From contig NC_013078.1 of NCBI RefSeq assembly GCF_000142805.1, forward strand, positions 248,001 to 312,000: a stretch of 64,000 bases of DNA, read 5' to 3'. Under the pieces are notes generated by a model. The model was not told where the DNA came from, searched no databases, and worked only from the letters and a program-made list of their open reading frames with translations. The first letter of the stretch is position 1, and each line of letters begins with the position of its first letter. The translations under genes and the position numbers were made by a program. The stretch is from Lachancea thermotolerans CBS 6340 (Eukaryota > Ascomycota > Saccharomycetes > Saccharomycetales > Saccharomycetaceae). This document shows positions 50,174 to 59,534 of the stretch, one piece after another.

Positions 50174-53100
50174 TTCGAGAAGGAAGTGCCGATTTTCAAC
50201 TACACTTGAGAAGGACACTACAGTTGATCCAAAATGAGCCTCATTTCAAGAAGGCGAAAGGTCCTAAAGACAGAGCTGAACTGGATAAATTGCTGAAGTC
50301 CTTTATTTTCCGTTACTTGTACTTTATCGTAAGCAATAATGGTAAGTTTCTTCCACAGCTATTCACATCGGTTCCACATGAGAAATTTCCCGCGACTTTG
50401 CAGGAGGCGCTTGATGTTGATCGTGCTTCAATTTCACGTCATGATCCCTTCTATGTTATTGATGATTCGGTAGCGAATGAGAGTCATAGACATACAGGTC
50501 GTAATTGTGGGCGTAAGTTCCAAGCCGGGGAACCCATTTACAGGTGCAAGGAATGTAGCTTTGACGACACCTGTGTGCTTTGCATCCACTGCTTCAACGC
50601 CAAAGATCATATCAACCACCATGTGTATACGAGCATCTGCACGCATGTCAACAATGGTATCTGCGATTGTGGTGACGTGGAAGCATGGAATGTTCCACTT
50701 AATTGCAAAGCTGAAACCGAAGATGAGGGTTCGGAGAGTGAAGGAGCCTTTGAGTCACCTGAGATGACTTATATACTCGAGCTTACACTGACGGAGATAT
50801 TTGATCACTTTTTAGATGTATTCAACCAGAATATCGAACCGCTACCCACAATGCAAAGGGATATCACTGTTAAACTCAGGGACATGGTGCAATCCGAGAA
50901 ATCAGAAGAAAAAGAAGAGTTCTTACAAGACCTTCAGTACAAAAACGAGGATATGCAAGATCTCAAAAAAGGGCTCACAGAGATTGAAGCTCCTGACTAT
51001 ACGGTCTTAGTTTACAATGACGAATATCACAACTACTCTCAGGCTACTGCCGCTTTGAAGCAGGGGGTGCCTGATGATAAAAACACCGACAAATTAACAG
51101 CTAGGATTGACGGGGAAGGAAGAGCGATGCTGAAGTGTTCGAAAGACATTTCAAGTGTTTTGAGTGGTTTTTTTGCTGTGAGAACAAATGGTTTGAGCGC
51201 AACGTTAACAGCATGGTCTGAGTACATTCAGCAAGAAGCCTGTAAATACATCATTGCGTGGGTTGGCCATTGCCTGACCATCCCAAATTCTTCATTTCAG
51301 CAGGGTTTTCGGAGCGCAATGGGGCGGGTGCTATGCTCTGGAAGCGAACGCCTTCCTGAGGCGGTGGATGTTAGCCTATTAGTAGACAAGCACTTTCCTG
51401 CCAAACATTCTGAAGAGGACCCTTATAGGTATGCTAACTTGTCCGTTCTTGATAGGGAAAATGTGGTACCCTTCAGTCATCACAAGGTATTGGCTGAAGG
51501 GGAGACTGATCACATTTCCTTAACCCTCAACAAAACAGAGCCGCCCAGCCCCAAAAGGTACGCCAACTCAAGACTTCAATTGCTTCTATTTTTTGATAAC
51601 CGGTATTGGAAAAAGTTACGCAAAGATATTCAAGATATTGTTATACCTACAATGGCTTCAAGTCTTGAGTTTAAGCCGATCTTCTGTGAGCAATTGGTGG
51701 AGATATTCAACCACATGACAAGATCTGTCGCGTTCATGGATAGAGAGCCACAGTTAACGGTGTTGAGAGAGAGTGTGGTTCAACTCTTTACCTGCCCCAC
51801 AAATGCTTACAGCATTTTCCAGAGTGGTAGTTTCTGTGACATCATGTGGTCAGTAATTGACATTTTTACAGAGTTCTCCAAAAAAGACGCTGGCGTATTG
51901 GTATGGCAGAAGGTCAAGAAGACTAATCCGACAAAAAGTTATAGTATCTCCTTCAAACAAAACTTGTACAGCGTGGAAACCATATTAAGCAAAGTCAGTG
52001 ACCCGAACCTTCTGTTGCGTCCAAAAGAGTTCATTGCCATCGTAACTTTGTGCAAACTTTTCAACGGCGCCTGGAAAATAAAGCGGAAAGAGGGAGAACA
52101 TGTGCTAAGAGAGGATCAAAATTTTATTCCTTACCTAGAGTACACGACGTCTATTTACAGCATTGTTCAAACAGTGGACAAGATTTTGGAGAATAAGAGA
52201 GATGAGGTTGATGAAACCTTATTGCTGCAAGCTATTAAGCTGCTGAGTACGTTTTTGGGTCACCGCACACCCTCTCAAACGGTCTATGACTCCCACGAGA
52301 TAATTAAGTTCAAAGTCAGTAAACAGCCAGTTGCATTCATGAATCCAGTTCATACGCTTATGTCTTTCCTGATTGAGAAAGTTCCACTAGCTAAGGCTTT
52401 CGCAGCTCTAAGTGGATGCAACGATTTTCTTACAATTTCTGACTTTTCTTTGAGAGCTGTGGTGCTTTGCTCTCAAATTGATGTCGGCTTTTGGGTACGA
52501 AATGGCATGTCTGTTCTTCGCCAGTCTTCATACTATAAAAATAACCCCGAAATGGCATGCTACATTCGCGACGTGCACCTCAACCAGCTAACGTTCCTCA
52601 ATGAAAAAGACGACTTGGTTAGACTTATCTACAATATCCTAGACAGATGGGAGCTCTTAGAATGGTTTAATGGCAAAGAAGACTTCGACAAAACTGTTTA
52701 CGAAGACAAAATTGTCTACATCTTACAGCAGTTTATTGCATTCGTTTACCAACTTTTGACTGAGAGACAGTCCTTCAAGATCTTCAAAAGCCCTGAAGAA
52801 AAGGAATATTACCAGATCAAAAGAGCCATTATGTATGGCCTCTACATGGAGCCGTTGTCATATTCGAGCCTTCTATCTGCTGTTCCTGAATACCTGACCG
52901 AAAGTACCGATCAATTTGATAGAGCTCTGGAGGATGTTTCAGTTTACATGGGACCCAAAGGCTTGATGGACAATGGAGTATTTAAATTGAAGCCGGAACT
53001 CTACAAAAGGATAGACCCCTTGCAATTACCAAATATGGGCAATGATTTTGAACACAGTGCATCCATCATTAAAGCTCGCTTGGCAGAAAGCGGCGAGGAT

Positions 53101-55941
53101 CCCAAAAATACTGTTCTGGAACCACAACTTATTTCTCCCAAGTTCTTGGATGAGTCTGCAAAGAATTTGGGGGCATTTACACGCACGAAAGTTTTCGCCA
53201 AGGTTATATATAATTTGCTCCGAGTGAGCATAGACTTGGATGAAGGCACCTTCCTTTATGCCCTCCTGCATTTGGTTCACTCAATATTAAAAGATGATGA
53301 ACTTGTGAACGGCAAAAATTCCATACCTGAGGTCTACATCTCCAAACCAATCTGCAATTTGTTATTCATTATTATCGACATTAAATCGAGCGTTTTCTCG
53401 GAGAACGTGGTTGCTAAAGCCGATTATCTCTTGGAAAGCTTGATCTGGAAGAACCCTACAAGCATCCTTGAATCACTTGTCTCATCCTTTGGTGAGGAAT
53501 GCGTTGAGCGCTACAAAGCGAGGAAGCTTCATCAGGGAATAAATTTCGAAGAAAGTGAAAAGGGTCGTAAAAGAAGGCTTGCAAAGGAACGTCAGGAAAA
53601 GATTCTTTCAAAGTTTTCAAGGCAGCAACATAAATTCATGAAGGAAAATCAGTCTGAGTTTGGCAGCAATGACGACGACATTGAGATGGCTGACAATGGT
53701 TTGTCCCAAGCCGTTGAAGATTATACATGTGCGTTATGCCAAGACACTAGCTCTGTCGACGCATTCGTTATACCAGTTTATCATGAGAACACACCTATTT
53801 TTAGGAATGGCGACATCCGCAACGTGAAAGAGTTTGGTGTGGAATGGAACCGCTTCCAGAACAACAAAGACAGTGCAACCACATATGAGGAAGAATCAGT
53901 TCAAAATTTCCGTGAAGACGGTTCCAAAGGCTCTAGGAAAGTGTTTGTGTCTTGCAACCATTACATTCACTATAAATGTTTTAAGCGGTATGCCCAGAAG
54001 AAGAGGTTTTCGACAAATTCGTTTATTTGCCCATTATGCCAAACCTTCTCCAATTGTGTTATCCCTGTAGCTGGGTATTCCCCAAAGCCTAGTGAAAGCA
54101 GTATCAAAGAACTGCTTCAGAATTCTGGAGCAAAGTCCAATATTGATCATCTTCATCAAACGGATCCAAACGAAGACTTTAATGGTGTTTTTAACATGTT
54201 TCTCGAGATAAACAAAAAGAACATGTACTATGACCGTCATTGGGCAACCACTCCGGAAAGTCAACGACCAGATGTTGCATACATATTGGCAGTTCATTGG
54301 GCCAACACTATCTCAATGCTTGAAGTGTCGGCCAGGATAGCTGATCACCCGAACGATAGTCTTCTGCAGGGAAAAGAGCAAAAGTTCAGAACTTTGAAGA
54401 ACGTCTTGTCTTCTATCGCTTGGCTTCATAAGGTTTTGGGCCGCCCTTCTAAAGAGATTATCCCTTACGTGAACGGGGAGGATACTATCTGGAATCAGAA
54501 TCAGCTTTTCCAGTTTATTGTGCGGCGTTCGCTCTTTTCTTCTGAGCCGATTACCAATGTTATCACTGGAGGGCTCTCTGTTTTCTCGCGGCAGTTGCTG
54601 GTGGATTTCTTAAAAGGTTCGACGCCCAACGACGTCAAGATGATGCGAGAGGCTTCGGCAAACTTTGGTGGCATTCATGACATTGATAATGAGACTCTAG
54701 ATGTTCTGCGTGATGTTTGCGACATAAGTGTTTCAGACGAGGACACATGCCGTCAACTCTATAGCCTGGCTTTCGCTTCTCTGATAAAAAACGTTTTGCC
54801 AACTATTAGAAGGTGTCTCATCCTTTTGAAGGCTATCAACATGCTAATCATGAAGTCTGATGAAGCAAGTCTTATTGTTAATGGCATAAATCTGGAGCTG
54901 GTGACCAGCTCTTCGACTCCTGAGTATATCAACAGTGTGATTGGTTTAATCACGCCCTTTAGCTCTTTCAACGACCTCTTGAGGAAGTCAAACAGCTATG
55001 TTAAAAGCGTCACCGACCCTTACCTTTCTAACATACCTTACGAATTTACAGGCATTGTTAAGTTGATGGACTTGGCGCCACACTTGAATACTTATCTCAC
55101 AAATTCAAAGGAAGTCAAGTTGCGTGAAGAGCATCCGGCACGCATGAGGAACGCAGGAAACCGTTTAGACTTCAAGATCTGTTTAACATGCGGTGTTAAG
55201 GTTCATGCCAGGAACGACCGTACAGAGCTCGTGAGACATCTAGCCAATCACTGTTTCAAGCCATTCGGTCTATTTTTGATTCCGAACTTGAATGAAGTAA
55301 CCTTGATCCTGACAAACCCAAGGTCTTCGATATCAATTTCAGCTCCTTACCTGAACTCGCATGGTGAGGCCGGCCGGAATGCCATTCAAAGAGGTGACTT
55401 GACAGCGCTGAGCCTTCAGCGCTACGAGCATCTCAACAACGTCTGGCTCAATAGCGAGGTCCCGGGCTTGATTAGTAGGGTTATGGGTGATGAGTTTCGG
55501 GTTTTGATAGTTTCTAATGGAGTTGTCCTCAATTTCAACAGAAACGTTTTAAGACCACGTCGTGCTAACGCTGAAGAGCCTGACGGTGACAGCAGTAGCA
55601 GTGAAGCAGAAGATGATGATCTAGAAGGTGGAGAAGTTCGGTGGGAAATCAGACCAGAGGAGTTTTTCGAAGAAGCTGGTATAAGGTTTGAAGGTGCAGG
55701 CGCCATTCCGGGTGGTGACATTAGAGACTTTTTCCAGTTCATTAATAACTTGGACACAGAAACAGACGCATTCGAAGAGGACGAAGAAACTGGAGGCGAG
55801 GCTCAGGGACTTGCCAACGCCTTCGTTCCTAGGTTCGAGTTCTTGCCAAATTTTAGAAACTTCAACGCACGAAACGAAGATGAGCCAGATGATGAGGATG
55901 AGGATGAGGTGAACCACCCAGTATCTGACGATATAGAGTAG
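50170..55941 (+). CDS. UBR1: N-end rule ubiquitin ligase Ubr1
   Basis: The E3 of the Arg/N-degron pathway. With Rad6 it ubiquitylates proteins with basic or bulky N-termini, the repressor Cup9 and misfolded cytosolic proteins. It has 1923 residues (S. cerevisiae 1950). The UBR box at about 107-174 (HTGRNCGRKF, CVLCIHCFNAKDHINHHVY, GICDCGDVEAW) binds type 1 N-termini. A ClpS-like type 2 site begins near 275 (YTVLVYNDEYHNYSQATAAL). The RING-H2 domain lies at about 1185-1300 (YTCALCQDTSS, SCNHYIHYKCFKRYAQ, ICPLCQTFSNCVIPV). The UBR C-terminal autoinhibitory block (CLTCGVKVHARNDRTELVRH) and an acidic tail (from 1800) follow. All Cys/His ligands I checked are present. The frame extends to a TTG; ATG 50170 is used. 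Confidence 0.97.
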   Translation: MIREGSADFQLHLRRTLQLIQNEPHFKKAKGPKDRAELDKLLKSFIFRYLYFIVSNNGKFLPQLFTSVPHEKFPATLQEALDVDRASISRHDPFYVIDDSVANESHRHTGRNCGRKFQAGEPIYRCKECSFDDTCVLCIHCFNAKDHINHHVYTSICTHVNNGICDCGDVEAWNVPLNCKAETEDEGSESEGAFESPEMTYILELTLTEIFDHFLDVFNQNIEPLPTMQRDITVKLRDMVQSEKSEEKEEFLQDLQYKNEDMQDLKKGLTEIEAPDYTVLVYNDEYHNYSQATAALKQGVPDDKNTDKLTARIDGEGRAMLKCSKDISSVLSGFFAVRTNGLSATLTAWSEYIQQEACKYIIAWVGHCLTIPNSSFQQGFRSAMGRVLCSGSERLPEAVDVSLLVDKHFPAKHSEEDPYRYANLSVLDRENVVPFSHHKVLAEGETDHISLTLNKTEPPSPKRYANSRLQLLLFFDNRYWKKLRKDIQDIVIPTMASSLEFKPIFCEQLVEIFNHMTRSVAFMDREPQLTVLRESVVQLFTCPTNAYSIFQSGSFCDIMWSVIDIFTEFSKKDAGVLVWQKVKKTNPTKSYSISFKQNLYSVETILSKVSDPNLLLRPKEFIAIVTLCKLFNGAWKIKRKEGEHVLREDQNFIPYLEYTTSIYSIVQTVDKILENKRDEVDETLLLQAIKLLSTFLGHRTPSQTVYDSHEIIKFKVSKQPVAFMNPVHTLMSFLIEKVPLAKAFAALSGCNDFLTISDFSLRAVVLCSQIDVGFWVRNGMSVLRQSSYYKNNPEMACYIRDVHLNQLTFLNEKDDLVRLIYNILDRWELLEWFNGKEDFDKTVYEDKIVYILQQFIAFVYQLLTERQSFKIFKSPEEKEYYQIKRAIMYGLYMEPLSYSSLLSAVPEYLTESTDQFDRALEDVSVYMGPKGLMDNGVFKLKPELYKRIDPLQLPNMGNDFEHSASIIKARLAESGEDPKNTVLEPQLISPKFLDESAKNLGAFTRTKVFAKVIYNLLRVSIDLDEGTFLYALLHLVHSILKDDELVNGKNSIPEVYISKPICNLLFIIIDIKSSVFSENVVAKADYLLESLIWKNPTSILESLVSSFGEECVERYKARKLHQGINFEESEKGRKRRLAKERQEKILSKFSRQQHKFMKENQSEFGSNDDDIEMADNGLSQAVEDYTCALCQDTSSVDAFVIPVYHENTPIFRNGDIRNVKEFGVEWNRFQNNKDSATTYEEESVQNFREDGSKGSRKVFVSCNHYIHYKCFKRYAQKKRFSTNSFICPLCQTFSNCVIPVAGYSPKPSESSIKELLQNSGAKSNIDHLHQTDPNEDFNGVFNMFLEINKKNMYYDRHWATTPESQRPDVAYILAVHWANTISMLEVSARIADHPNDSLLQGKEQKFRTLKNVLSSIAWLHKVLGRPSKEIIPYVNGEDTIWNQNQLFQFIVRRSLFSSEPITNVITGGLSVFSRQLLVDFLKGSTPNDVKMMREASANFGGIHDIDNETLDVLRDVCDISVSDEDTCRQLYSLAFASLIKNVLPTIRRCLILLKAINMLIMKSDEASLIVNGINLELVTSSSTPEYINSVIGLITPFSSFNDLLRKSNSYVKSVTDPYLSNIPYEFTGIVKLMDLAPHLNTYLTNSKEVKLREEHPARMRNAGNRLDFKICLTCGVKVHARNDRTELVRHLANHCFKPFGLFLIPNLNEVTLILTNPRSSISISAPYLNSHGEAGRNAIQRGDLTALSLQRYEHLNNVWLNSEVPGLISRVMGDEFRVLIVSNGVVLNFNRNVLRPRRANAEEPDGDSSSSEAEDDDLEGGEVRWEIRPEEFFEEAGIRFEGAGAIPGGDIRDFFQFINNLDTETDAFEEDEETGGEAQGLANAFVPRFEFLPNFRNFNARNEDEPDDEDEDEVNHPVSDDIE

Positions 55942-56161
55942 CGGCTCGCATCATCGCGGTAGCTGCTACAACTTGAAGTCTAGATGTCGATTATATAATA
56001 CATTTGGTACTTATGTACGATCCAATGGTGTTAGCAGGATTCGGTGGGAAATTTTTCAACCCGAAATAACCATTCATTTTAGTTGTACCGCCCAATAACA
56101 GATCTGAAGCTTTAGCTCATATCAATATCAAGGGACATCAACTATCACAAGCACTGTCAAG

Positions 56162-56797
56162 ATGGTATGTTACTCCAGAACTGATCGGTGAGCATCAGAG
56201 CACCCAACAGGTGCGATCTGAAACGTTAATTTATGTGCCTTAAACTCGACAAGTAATGGTTTGCAGAAGAGACATTTGAGCTCGGAGCACACTTCGCAAC
56301 GGAAATGGTGGTGAGCTATGGCCATTATGTTATGGTTCCTTACGTTGTTGAAACAATTTCGCAAACTCAGCAGCAATCCCACCCTGGCCTAACTTAAGTG
56401 CGATACCTCCAGAGCTTGGTGAATCTTAATGCCTTCTCCCGCGGAAAGCACCGCCAATCAGAAACTCTTTGGGCTCAGCCGTGTATTATCCCCGGAGCGG
56501 GCGTGCAAACCATTTTTTCGAGAATTGATGTACAAGGTTTGACTCGCACTGGCTAATTTGTCTCATGGTACTAACTCTCTACAGGCTTTTTCGACAATCT
56601 ACAACATCTTTTTCAAGAGAAACTCAATTTTCGTGGGCACTGTTTTCGCCTCTTCTTTCGTTTTCCAAGCCGCCTTCGACAGCGCTGTTACCTCGTGGTA
56701 CGAACAACACAACAAGGGTAAGTTGTGGAAAGACGTGAAAGCGAAGTTGGCTCAGGGTGGAGACGACGATGACGAGGATGACGAGGATGACGAATAG
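56162..56797 (+). CDS. QCR9: Ubiquinol-cytochrome c reductase subunit 9 (one intron)
   Basis: Small one-helix subunit of mitochondrial complex III, in contact with the Rieske protein. Exon 1 is just the ATG (56162-56164); the intron is 56165-56584; exon 2 is 56585-56797. The joined product has 71 residues (S. cerevisiae 66): MAFSTIYNIFFKRNSIFVG..., a helix at about 15-35, family block SWYEQHNKGKLWKDVKAKLA, then an acidic run of Asp/Glu. A CCAAT box at 56092-56096 fits Hap2/3/4 control. S. cerevisiae QCR9 also has an intron near the start. Flanked by UBR1 and TIM13, as on chromosome VII. Confidence 0.94.
56165..56584 (+). other. QCR9 intron (420 nt)
   Basis: Canonical 5' site GTATGT (56165-56170), branch TACTAAC (56569-56575) and 3' CAG ending at 56584, only 9 nt beyond the branch. 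It follows directly after the start codon. I saw no clear C/D snoRNA boxes inside it. Confidence 0.92.
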
Positions 56798-57047
56798 GCG
56801 TCAAGCTATCCCTGGGTCCTACGACTGCTCAGGCCAATCTAATATTTTTGACAATTTTCGCGACTCAACTTTATTTATAACCGGAACTGGCCCCTCCAAC
56901 ATTCAGATCGCATATCCAAAATCGATCAGCAGGATCAAGAATCACGACATTTACGGTATACTCATTTATATTCACCAAAGCAACTCAAATACATTGCAAC
57001 CCGCGTTTTGAACAATGGCAGCAGCGAGCTGTTAGAGTACATATGCA

Positions 57048-57055
57048 TATTTACA
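57048..57055 (-). promoter_or_regulatory. Puf3 site in TIM13 3' UTR
   Basis: TATTTACA on the plus strand reads TGTAAATA in the TIM13 direction, 18 nt beyond the stop. Tim13 is a mitochondrial import protein, so it fits the Puf3 regulon. Confidence 0.7.
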
Positions 57056-57073
57056 TGACGCGGCTTCCACCCA

Positions 57074-57385
57074 CTAAATCTCACCCGAGGTGGATGCCTG
57101 CTGGATCCTGGCGACGTACGCTTTGGAGACAACATTCCAACTTCTCATGTATTTGGCCAAGCACTGGTCAACGCAGCCCTCCTCGGCATTAGAGTAAGGA
57201 TTAGTCAAACACTTTTCAAAACAGTTTTCGGTAACCTTGTTCACTAGCTCGCTAGCATTGGCAACAGCAAGTTCTTGGGCGATTTGCGTCTTCAGTTGCT
57301 CTTTTACGCTAGAGGCTTTAGACGACGAGGTTGTAGTCCGTTGTTGTGATGGGGACGCACCGCCGAAAATTGATGAGAGAGCCAT
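57074..57385 (-). CDS. TIM13: Small Tim protein Tim13
   Basis: Intermembrane-space chaperone that, as a hexamer with Tim8, carries hydrophobic precursors such as Tim23 to the inner membrane. It has 103 residues (S. cerevisiae 105). Twin CX3C motifs CFEKC and CVDQC are present with the conserved [15 protein letters not shown] and [21 protein letters not shown] helices. ATG 57385 ([15 protein letters not shown]) matches the known start. An in-frame ATG at 57463 would add 26 residues of no known role. Confidence 0.96.
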   Translation of the reverse strand: MALSSIFGGASPSQQRTTTSSSKASSVKEQLKTQIAQELAVANASELVNKVTENCFEKCLTNPYSNAEEGCVDQCLAKYMRSWNVVSKAYVARIQQASTSGEI

Positions 57386-57779
57386 TCTAAAAGTGCTACA
57401 ATCGTTGGTTCTTGAAAGCGTCCTTTGAGAATAAAGAGGGATGGCTTCCAGTGGCAGTTCCATTAACTATTAACAACTTGAAAAATTTCGGCTGGGTTAA
57501 CGTTGCCGTACCTAACTATGGTGGGTATAACAGCAGTGGTGAATCAACAATCAACTCTAAAGATAAGAAACACAGCAACAAGATCACCTGCACTCTCTAA
57601 CTCCCAAAATTTGTTCCCCAATATCCACCCGCTCATATACATGTTAAAATCTCATAGCTTTCCTCTCTTAATAAAGGTGTACAACTTTACCTTTATCAGG
57701 CATCATTCCATAATGTCAGTTTTAGTGCTTATATGTTCTGCTTATATTGGTCCGGTCATGTAACCTCCCAACAATCTGA
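57386..57779. other. TIM13 to tRNA-Gly spacer (394 bp)
   Basis: Holds the TIM13 promoter. AT-rich. I looked for Ty-type LTR ends, which often lie near tRNA genes, and saw none. Confidence 0.55.
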
Positions 57780-57850
57780 GCGCAAGTGGTTTAGTGGTAA
57801 AATCCATCGTTGCCATCGATGGGCCCCCGGTTCGATTCCGGGCTTGCGCA
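57780..57850 (+). tRNA. tG(GCC): tRNA-Gly (anticodon GCC)
   Basis: A 71-base cloverleaf with no intron. Acceptor stem GCGCAAG pairs with CTTGCGC (discriminator A). The A box is TGGTTTAGTGG, the anticodon loop is TTGCCAT with GCC, and the B box is GGTTCGATTCC. A T run starting at 57852 (ATTTTTT) ends Pol III transcription. All four stems pair well. Confidence 0.98.
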
Positions 57851-58103
57851 TATTTTTTGCAGGCAGCAAACAGTTCAAATAGGCATTGAATTTGGTTGTT
57901 TTAGTCTTTTGATGAATTTGGTATTTCTAACCTGCTAAGCGCTATTCATACCCTAGTGTTCCCCTTTCAATCCCAGTTTTTTCCTGCGGAAGCAACAAGG
58001 CAGAGAAACACCCTGGAATTAGGTTGAAGCTTTCGGTTCAATCTTTGGCGAGCTTAGAAACCTCAAAATAAGTAAAGCTAGCACGCGCAAGCTTCGATAA
58101 CTG

Positions 58104-58745
58104 ATGATACATGCAGTCCTAATCTGTGAGTATTTAAGAGGATAAGTTTACATGTCTATTTGCCAGTGTTTTCACTAACATATAAACTCAGTTAACAAGA
58201 AGGCCCAACCCAGATTGGTCAAGTTTTACACACCAGTAGAACTCCCGCAGCAAAAACTGCTAATACAGCAGGTTTATGAACTGATATCCCAGAGAAACAG
58301 CGAGTTTCAGAGCTCTTTCTTGACAACCCCACCATCTCTGGTCCACGCAGGCTCAGACGAGCTCAGCGATGACCAAGATATTCAGGTCATCTACAAAAAT
58401 TACGCAACATTGTACTTCACATTCATTGTTGACGATCAGGAATCAGAGCTCGCCATCCTGGACCTAATTCAGACGTTTGTTGAATCTCTTGATCGATGCT
58501 TTGCTGAAGTGAATGAACTCGACCTTATATTTAACTGGCAGACTCTAGAGAGCGTCCTTGAGGAGATCGTTCAAGGCGGTATGGTTATCGAAACCAGTGT
58601 GGCAAAAATTGTTTCTGCGGTTGATCAACTAAACCGGAGCTCCAGTGGGGATAATAGAGCTGGTAGGTTTGCAGGGGCTGGTTTAGGAAACGCACTTCAG
58701 AGTATAGTTCAGGCTGGCTTCAGTGGCTGGGGCGCCAACCAATAG
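58104..58745 (+). CDS. APS3: AP-3 complex small subunit (one intron)
   Basis: Sigma subunit of the AP-3 adaptor, which sorts cargo such as alkaline phosphatase from Golgi to vacuole. Exon 1 is 58104-58125 and exon 2 is 58192-58745. The joined 191-residue product begins MIHAVLIFNKKAQPRLVKFY, matching S. cerevisiae Aps3 (194). The clathrin-adaptor small-chain fold is clear: NYATLYFTFIVDDQESELAILDLIQTFVESLD, FNWQTLESVLEEIVQGGMVIET. The C-terminal tail (150-191) is Gly/Ser-rich. The first codons cannot be read in frame without removing the intron, and the exon junction restores the conserved Phe codon exactly. Confidence 0.94.
58126..58191 (+). other. APS3 intron (66 nt)
   Basis: 5' site GTGAGT (58126-58131) instead of GTATGT, branch CACTAAC (58173-58179) instead of TACTAAC, 3' CAG ending at 58191. 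Both core signals differ from the yeast consensus by one or two bases, yet the frame and homology need this excision. Confidence 0.85.
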
Positions 58746-58784
58746 ACAAAATGGTACGTCCGGGCTCTAACAGCTTTATTCAAC

Positions 58785-58804
58785 AAATAAATAAATAAAT
58801 AAAT
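58785..58804. repeat. AAAT microsatellite (5 units)
   Basis: Five exact AAAT units between the APS3 and CBP4 stops. AT-rich 3' sequence; may help 3' end formation of either gene. Confidence 0.8.
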
Positions 58805-58821
58805 AGAATTTGCACAACATA

Positions 58822-58829
58822 TATATACA
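58822..58829 (-). promoter_or_regulatory. Puf3 site in CBP4 3' UTR
   Basis: TATATACA on the plus strand reads TGTATATA in the CBP4 direction, 15 nt past the stop. CBP4 is mitochondrial. It overlaps an AT-rich run that could also be a polyadenylation efficiency element. Confidence 0.6.
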
Positions 58830-58844
58830 CGAATTATCTTGTTT

Positions 58845-59276
58845 TTACCAAAACTTCCACCCGGCGCTTTTTTTAACCTCTTCCTGTGTTTTTGCAACGC
58901 TATCTGCTCTAATCTGCTGCAACTCTTGTCTAATACGCTGCAGCTCTTCCTTCTGAATCTCTTCCGCTTTCACCCTTTGAAATTGTTCGCGGGATTGCTC
59001 GCTGCTGTTCTTCTCCCAGGGCGAATTGATAGCGCCAGTCTTCCATATAGGATCATCACTTTTGGCTGTTTCCCGGACGATGTTCATCAATTCTTTTTGT
59101 TCGGCCTGACGGAGTTGACGCTCGCGCTCATACTGCAGCCTTAGTTCCGGTGATAGCGAGTTGATGAGCTCTTCATCTGTGGGGGTTGTGTACTTAAACA
59201 ATACAGCTCCGACGCCAATAATAGCACCACCGGCTATGTAGACCCTAAGCCAGCGCAACCACAAAGGCTTGTCCAT
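58845..59276 (-). CDS. CBP4: Cytochrome b assembly factor Cbp4
   Basis: Inner-membrane protein that joins Cbp3-Cbp6 on newly made cytochrome b during complex III assembly. It has 143 residues (S. cerevisiae 170). One helix at about 10-28 ([19 protein letters not shown]) is followed by the family block [36 protein letters not shown] and a long charged coiled coil (90-135). The order CBP4-ERG1-ATF2 equals YGR174-YGR175-YGR177. Stop converges on APS3. Confidence 0.95.
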   Translation of the reverse strand: MDKPLWLRWLRVYIAGGAIIGVGAVLFKYTTPTDEELINSLSPELRLQYERERQLRQAEQKELMNIVRETAKSDDPIWKTGAINSPWEKNSSEQSREQFQRVKAEEIQKEELQRIRQELQQIRADSVAKTQEEVKKSAGWKFW

Positions 59277-59534
59277 GTTCGAAGGAGTTAGCGGAGTACC
59301 AAAACGTAACTCTGGCTACCCAGAGTCCAAAGAATTATAATAATCATTTTCTAAAATGTAAATCCTCTTCGTTCACGTGCTCGCCAACTTTTGAAGGGCG
59401 CGAGTAGTAGCCCATTTCGACATAGCGATAATTCCTGAAGCCTCTGTGAGTTATATAATTCATATAGCGTCAAACCTAATGATTGACGCTCTCGTTAAAT
59501 AGTGCGTTTATTATACATTCTATCATGCAACAGC

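Noticed and set aside
57464-57779. LTR or solo element beside the tRNA-Gly gene
   Set aside because: A common place for yeast LTRs, but I saw no TG...CA ends, target repeats or LTR-like sequence.
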